Source: Brevibacillus sp. (lineage in GTDB: Bacteria > Bacillota > Bacilli > Brevibacillales > Brevibacillaceae). Taken from it: DNA of 37,719 nucleotides. The notes below the pieces were generated by a model. The model made no database searches, had not been told where the DNA came from, and saw only the letters and a list, made by a program, of their open reading frames with translations. Below, piece by piece: positions 34,901-37,719 of the stretch. The stretch is taken from the NCBI GenBank assembly GCA_029240815.1, contig JARDZO010000011.1, positions 1 to 37,719 of the forward strand, given 5' to 3'. Both the position numbers and the translations under genes were made by a program. Position 1 is the first letter of the stretch, and each line of letters opens with the position of its first letter.

Positions 34901-35560
34901 GTCAGACTGTAGTGGAGGAGAGGAAAAAGGGGAAAACGCTCCAGCTTCATAGGAACACCTACTGGGGGTCATCCCTGTCCGGCTCCATATAAAAAACGAA
35001 ACCGCGTCCAAAGTAGCCGTCTCAGGGAGCTTTTCAGAGGTGGACGCTTAAAAACGTGTTTCGTTTTTTCCATTACGCCTCGGCTGGTGTTCCTAAGATC
35101 TTCCGCTTATTTCCCCTTCCTCCTCAGCCAGCTTTGGTTATACTACGTGTCTTATTCTGGGGGCTTTCCTACGTCGAACGGACACATTTGACGACTTGAT
35201 TGATTCACATACGCCCTTCGAAGCTCAAGCGATGGACAGAATAAGTTTTTTCTACCTTGAAACCTTGTAATATCCGTTAACTAGAAACCTCAACAGCTCG
35301 AAGGAGAAGCAGGTTTCCAGGCGGAGCGACTCCGGAACCCATCTTAGCGGAACAACGAATTCACGGGATCCAGAAGCGGTACCTCTGTATTCCCTGCGGA
35401 GCAGATTCTACTTTACCGCTTCCCCGTGAATCGTTGTGGAGCGGACAGTTTATTCTTCGATGCAGGGTGTAAACGGGGCCCCGCCGAACGCGAGCGATAG
35501 CTTGTGTTCGGTGGGTAAAGACCGGAGCGTAGATCGGAAACCTGCTTCTCCCCACTACCA
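34901..35560 (+). ncRNA. Candidate large structured non-coding RNA (about 650 nt)
   Basis: This segment has no credible gene on either strand but is dense in nested perfect inverted repeats. Left domain: GTAGT 34909/35142; GAGGAG 34915/35120; GGGGAAA 34929/35110; TAGGAACACC 34950/35086 (10 bp); AAAAAACGAAA 34991/35059 (11 bp); GCGTCCA 35004/35041 (7 bp), all properly nested; then a hairpin AGCCA-GCTT-TGGTT (35126-35139). Middle: CTTATTCTG 35151/35237 (9 bp). Right domain: 16 bp at 35303/35536 enclosing arms at 35352-35437 and 35480-35515. Mismatches are G-T on the plus strand in at least five places, so the RNA is read from plus. No clear promoter was found; it could be the long 3' UTR of the MFS gene. 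Known large RNAs (OLE, ROOL, GOLLD) must be tested. Confidence 0.68.
35303..35551 (+). repeat. 16-bp perfect inverted repeat enclosing a 217-nt structured core
   Basis: GGAGAAGCAGGTTTCC (35303-35318) is the exact complement of 35536-35551. Inside, CTCCGG (35330-35335) can pair with CCGGAG (35522-35527). A long arm follows (35352-35367 with 35423-35437, one bulged base, stacked on 35373-35381 with 35414-35422), and then a 16-bp hairpin (35480-35495 with 35500-35515, GATA loop). CCCTGC in the first arm's loop (35392-35397) matches GCAGGG (35462-35467). Confidence 0.8.
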
Positions 35561-35575
35561 CAGCAAAAAAACTCC

Positions 35576-35615
35576 GTAAAAAGCCACAAGCAGCGTGCCG
35601 TTCTGCCTGTGGCTT
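35576..35615 (-). terminator. Terminator of the chemoreceptor gene
   Basis: AAGCCACA (35581-35588) pairs with TGTGGCTT (35608-35615), with CAG/CTG inside. The minus-strand reading ends in TTTTTACGGAGTTTTTTT. It follows the stop of the chemoreceptor at 35641. It could also end plus-strand transcription from the structured RNA. Confidence 0.85.
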
Positions 35616-35640
35616 CTCTTCCTTCTATTCTGCTCAGAGC

Positions 35641-37329
35641 TTACGCCTTGAATCTTCCCATCAGCTTCTCCAGCTCTTCAGCCAGATGCGCCAACGAAGC
35701 AGCAGACGTGTGGATTTCTTCCATTGATGCCAGCTGTTCTTCGGTTGCAGCAGAGACATCCAACGTACGCGATACACCCTGCTGGGTCACACTGGCAATT
35801 ACGCGCATCGATTCTGCTACCTTCTCTGTACTGTCGGTGAGCGTGCGGGAAGCAGCCGAGACGTCTTGTACCTCTGCGGCGACACGAACAACCGCATCAC
35901 GGATATGAGCAAAGGCATCTCCTGCCTGCGCGACACCATCCATGCACAATGCTGTTTGTTGTGAGCTCTTTTCTACTGAAATGATAGCTTCCTGTGTCTC
36001 GTGCTGGATGACCTCGATGAGTTGCGTGATTTTCCCTGCCGAGGTCGAAGCCTGTTCTGCCAGCTTTCTCACCTCATCAGCCACGACAGCAAATCCTCTG
36101 CCATGCTCGCCAGCACGGGCTGCTTCAATCGCGGCATTCAAAGCAAGCAGGTTGGTTTGCGCCGCAATGCCGGTTATCACGTCCACGATCTGACCGATTT
36201 GCTCGGAGCGTTCGCCCAGACCACTTACCATGCGGGACAGGCTTTCCATGGCTTCACCCATGCCATCCATCTGAGTGACGACTTGCTGGATCGCCTGATT
36301 CCCATCCGTTGCCAGGTCCGACGTACGAATAGCCGTCGTGGATACATTTTCCGCACGTGCCGCGATCTGCCCGATACCCGTCGCCATTCCCTCTACCTCG
36401 ATGTGACTTGCTTCCACGTTCTGCGCCTGGTGATCGCTTCCCGCCGCCATCTCCTGCACGGTCTCGGCAATCTGTTCGGTTGCCTTGCTCGTTTGCTCTG
36501 AGCTGGCTGTCAGCTGTTCTGCCGACGCCGCCACCTGTTCGGCGTGGCTGCGCACTTGCAGAATCAGCTCCCGCAAATTGCGCAGCATTTGGTTGAACGA
36601 CGACGCCAGCATTCCGATCTCATCCTTGGATTTGACCGTCAGCTCTTGCGTCAGATCACCTTCGCCCTCCGCTATGGCTTGCAACTGCGAATTGACGCGA
36701 TGAAGCGGAACGACGATGGCACGAACGAGAAACGCGCCAATCAGCAAAGCAAACAAGATGCCCGCTACGCTAAAGGAGGTTTGGATAATTTCCGACGCCA
36801 CTCGATTTTGCTCCATCCTCGCCTGATCCACTTCTTTTTTCTGCTGCACCTTTACGGCCATTTCATCGATCAGAACGTCCAGATGTTTTCGCGCCTCTCG
36901 CTCCTCGCCAAAGTGGAGCCGGACCGCCTCGTCGCGATTGCCATTCCCTAAGGCTTCTACCACTTTTTGACTGGCGCTCAGGTAGGTATCAAATAACTCT
37001 TTTAACTGTCCCAAAGCTTGACCGTGTTGCGCAACGGCCTGCTTGTTACTATTTATTTTCTCTGCCAGCATGCCAATTCGTTCGATCTTTTCCTGCATTT
37101 GCTTCGGATACGTGTCTTCCCCGGTCAAGAGATAGCCGCGCTCGTCGTTATTCCGGCCGGTCATGATAAACTGCATTTCACGCAGGGTAGTGAGGAGCTC
37201 TCCCTCTTCGATCATCTCGGTGTAGGAGGCTGTCAGCATTTTAGTTTGAACGTACATATAAGTCCCGGAACTCAGCATGATCGCTAGGATCACGCCAAAC
37301 GCAATGATGAATTTCGTTCTGATTTTCAT
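35641..37329 (-). CDS. Methyl-accepting chemotaxis protein with CHASE3-type sensor
   Basis: This 562-residue receptor has an N-terminal transmembrane helix (about 7-28), an extracytoplasmic helical sensor (about 30-180) with [16 protein letters not shown] typical of CHASE3, a second helix (about 183-203), a HAMP domain (205-257) and a long cytoplasmic signalling domain. The tip hairpin contains [29 protein letters not shown] (split over residues 390-418) and [12 protein letters not shown], which bind CheA and CheW. It forms part of the chemosensory array. ATG 37329 follows AAGGAGG. It is monocistronic. The ligand is unknown. Confidence 0.95.
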   Translation of the reverse strand: MKIRTKFIIAFGVILAIMLSSGTYMYVQTKMLTASYTEMIEEGELLTTLREMQFIMTGRNNDERGYLLTGEDTYPKQMQEKIERIGMLAEKINSNKQAVAQHGQALGQLKELFDTYLSASQKVVEALGNGNRDEAVRLHFGEEREARKHLDVLIDEMAVKVQQKKEVDQARMEQNRVASEIIQTSFSVAGILFALLIGAFLVRAIVVPLHRVNSQLQAIAEGEGDLTQELTVKSKDEIGMLASSFNQMLRNLRELILQVRSHAEQVAASAEQLTASSEQTSKATEQIAETVQEMAAGSDHQAQNVEASHIEVEGMATGIGQIAARAENVSTTAIRTSDLATDGNQAIQQVVTQMDGMGEAMESLSRMVSGLGERSEQIGQIVDVITGIAAQTNLLALNAAIEAARAGEHGRGFAVVADEVRKLAEQASTSAGKITQLIEVIQHETQEAIISVEKSSQQTALCMDGVAQAGDAFAHIRDAVVRVAAEVQDVSAASRTLTDSTEKVAESMRVIASVTQQGVSRTLDVSAATEEQLASMEEIHTSAASLAHLAEELEKLMGRFKA

Positions 37330-37438
37330 GGGGAGCCTCCTTTTTTATTTGACGCAGGGATGAATGTCGAAAACAGTCGAACCCCCACACTACCTGTTCC
37401 CCGTCCTTATTGCCTTCAAACGTAGCTCCAAAACAATA

Positions 37439-37461
37439 ACCCCCGTACAACCGCACGAGGG
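37439..37461 (-). terminator. Terminator after the epimerase-like gene
   Basis: On the minus strand CCCTCGT pairs with ACGGGGG (one G-T pair) around an 8-nt loop, followed by TTATTGTTTT. It lies 20 bp after the stop at 37481. Confidence 0.7.
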
Positions 37462-37480
37462 AAAATTCCTTTGGTCTATT

Positions 37481-37719
37481 CTATTTCACACCTAACCGAT
37501 CCAGCCATTCATCCTCGATTGCATAATTGATCATTTCCGCAGCATTCTCTGGCGGATTCGCACTCTCCCACTCAATCGTCCTGCTCATGGCTTCTTCCGG
37601 TGAAAAGCGTTCTGCATACCCCAGCTCGCTTCTAATTTTGCTCGTATCCAGCTGAATGTGCTGTCGCGTCTCAATATCCATCACCAGATGGGGTGGCAGG
37701 TCAGCCGTTGGCAGGGTCA
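37481..37719 (-). CDS. C-terminal end of an NAD-dependent epimerase/dehydratase-like protein
   Basis: The frame is open to the right edge of the window, so only the last 78 residues are seen. They contain LDTSKIRSELGYAERFSPEEAMSRTIEWE, the C-terminal helix pattern of extended short-chain dehydrogenases (sugar-nucleotide epimerase/dehydratase type), where the strand before it places substrate residues. The catalytic YxxxK and the NAD-binding GxxGxxG lie outside. The internal ATG at 37684 is not the real start because coding sequence continues upstream. The substrate cannot be told. Confidence 0.75.
   Translation of the reverse strand, partial: TLPTADLPPHLVMDIETRQHIQLDTSKIRSELGYAERFSPEEAMSRTIEWESANPPENAAEMINYAIEDEWLDRLGVK

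Noticed and set aside
35303..35551. 16-bp terminal inverted repeats could mark a MITE-type mobile element
   Set aside because: No target-site duplication flanks the repeats, the interior contains further nested helices with G-U pairs on one strand only, and the adjacent left part is equally structured. RNA structure explains it better, though a multi-copy search would be needed to exclude a mobile element.
35361..35561. 66-codon minus-strand frame in the structured region
   Set aside because: It lacks a ribosome binding site, is rich in Arg and crosses the long helices; it is a by-product of the RNA structure.
34846..35640. tmRNA, RNase P RNA, SRP RNA or 6S RNA
   Set aside because: The conserved sequence blocks of these RNAs that I know (for example the tmRNA ends and the RNase P AGAGGAAAGUCC core) are not present.

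Overview
The window looks like a chromosomal segment of an aerobic, endospore-forming member of the Bacillales, most like Brevibacillus. This is inferred from gene content and style and was not tested by any search: SAM-I riboswitch control of sulfur metabolism, TasA/SipW matrix genes, a PAS sensor kinase of the KinA-E type, strong AGGAGG ribosome binding sites, frequent TTG and GTG starts, and moderate GC. No rRNA, tRNA, CRISPR array or insertion sequence is visible.

Layout. 1-2.3 kb: 5' end of RNase J, a DUF3889 secreted protein, a SCO copper protein, a rhodanese and a small membrane protein. 2.26-3.96 kb: a complete sulfur unit of promoter, SAM riboswitch, O-acetylhomoserine sulfhydrylase and terminator. 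4.0-10.5 kb (all minus strand): an extracellular matrix locus with two SipW-type signal peptidases. One set contains TasA, SipW and a CalY-like protein. The other is a tightly coupled four-gene operon of SipW, a TasA-like protein fused to a right-handed beta-helix, a divergent TasA-like cargo and a Pro/Thr-rich cargo. 10.5-14.2 kb (minus): a zinc-ribbon protein, a membrane protein with a degenerate HD-GYP domain, and a NarL-type two-component pair; they sit directly upstream of the matrix genes and may sense conditions for them.

14.5-22.2 kb (plus): an ArsR-type regulator coupled to an MFS exporter, a MoxR/DUF58/DUF4129 operon, and a PAS histidine kinase. 22.3-30 kb: an old yellow enzyme homologue, an MBL-fold hydrolase, a citrate synthase with an upstream LysR gene and a well placed LysR box, an EamA transporter between two LysR genes, and a large membrane-anchored protein of unknown function. 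30.1-34.8 kb: a proline iminopeptidase-like hydrolase, a YdjM-type membrane hydrolase, and an SgrR-like regulator divergent from an MFS transporter. 35.6-37.7 kb: a chemoreceptor and the 3' end of an NAD-dependent epimerase.

Two things stand out. First, 34846-35640 has no credible gene but holds a dense nested set of long perfect inverted repeats (16, 11, 10, 9 and 9 bp and more). Its mismatched pairs are G-T on the plus strand, which points to a large structured RNA of about 650 nt transcribed from the plus strand. Second, the 7.0-10.4 kb operon appears to encode a SipW-dependent fibre system whose largest subunit carries a beta-helix domain, with a possible pseudoknot in its leader.
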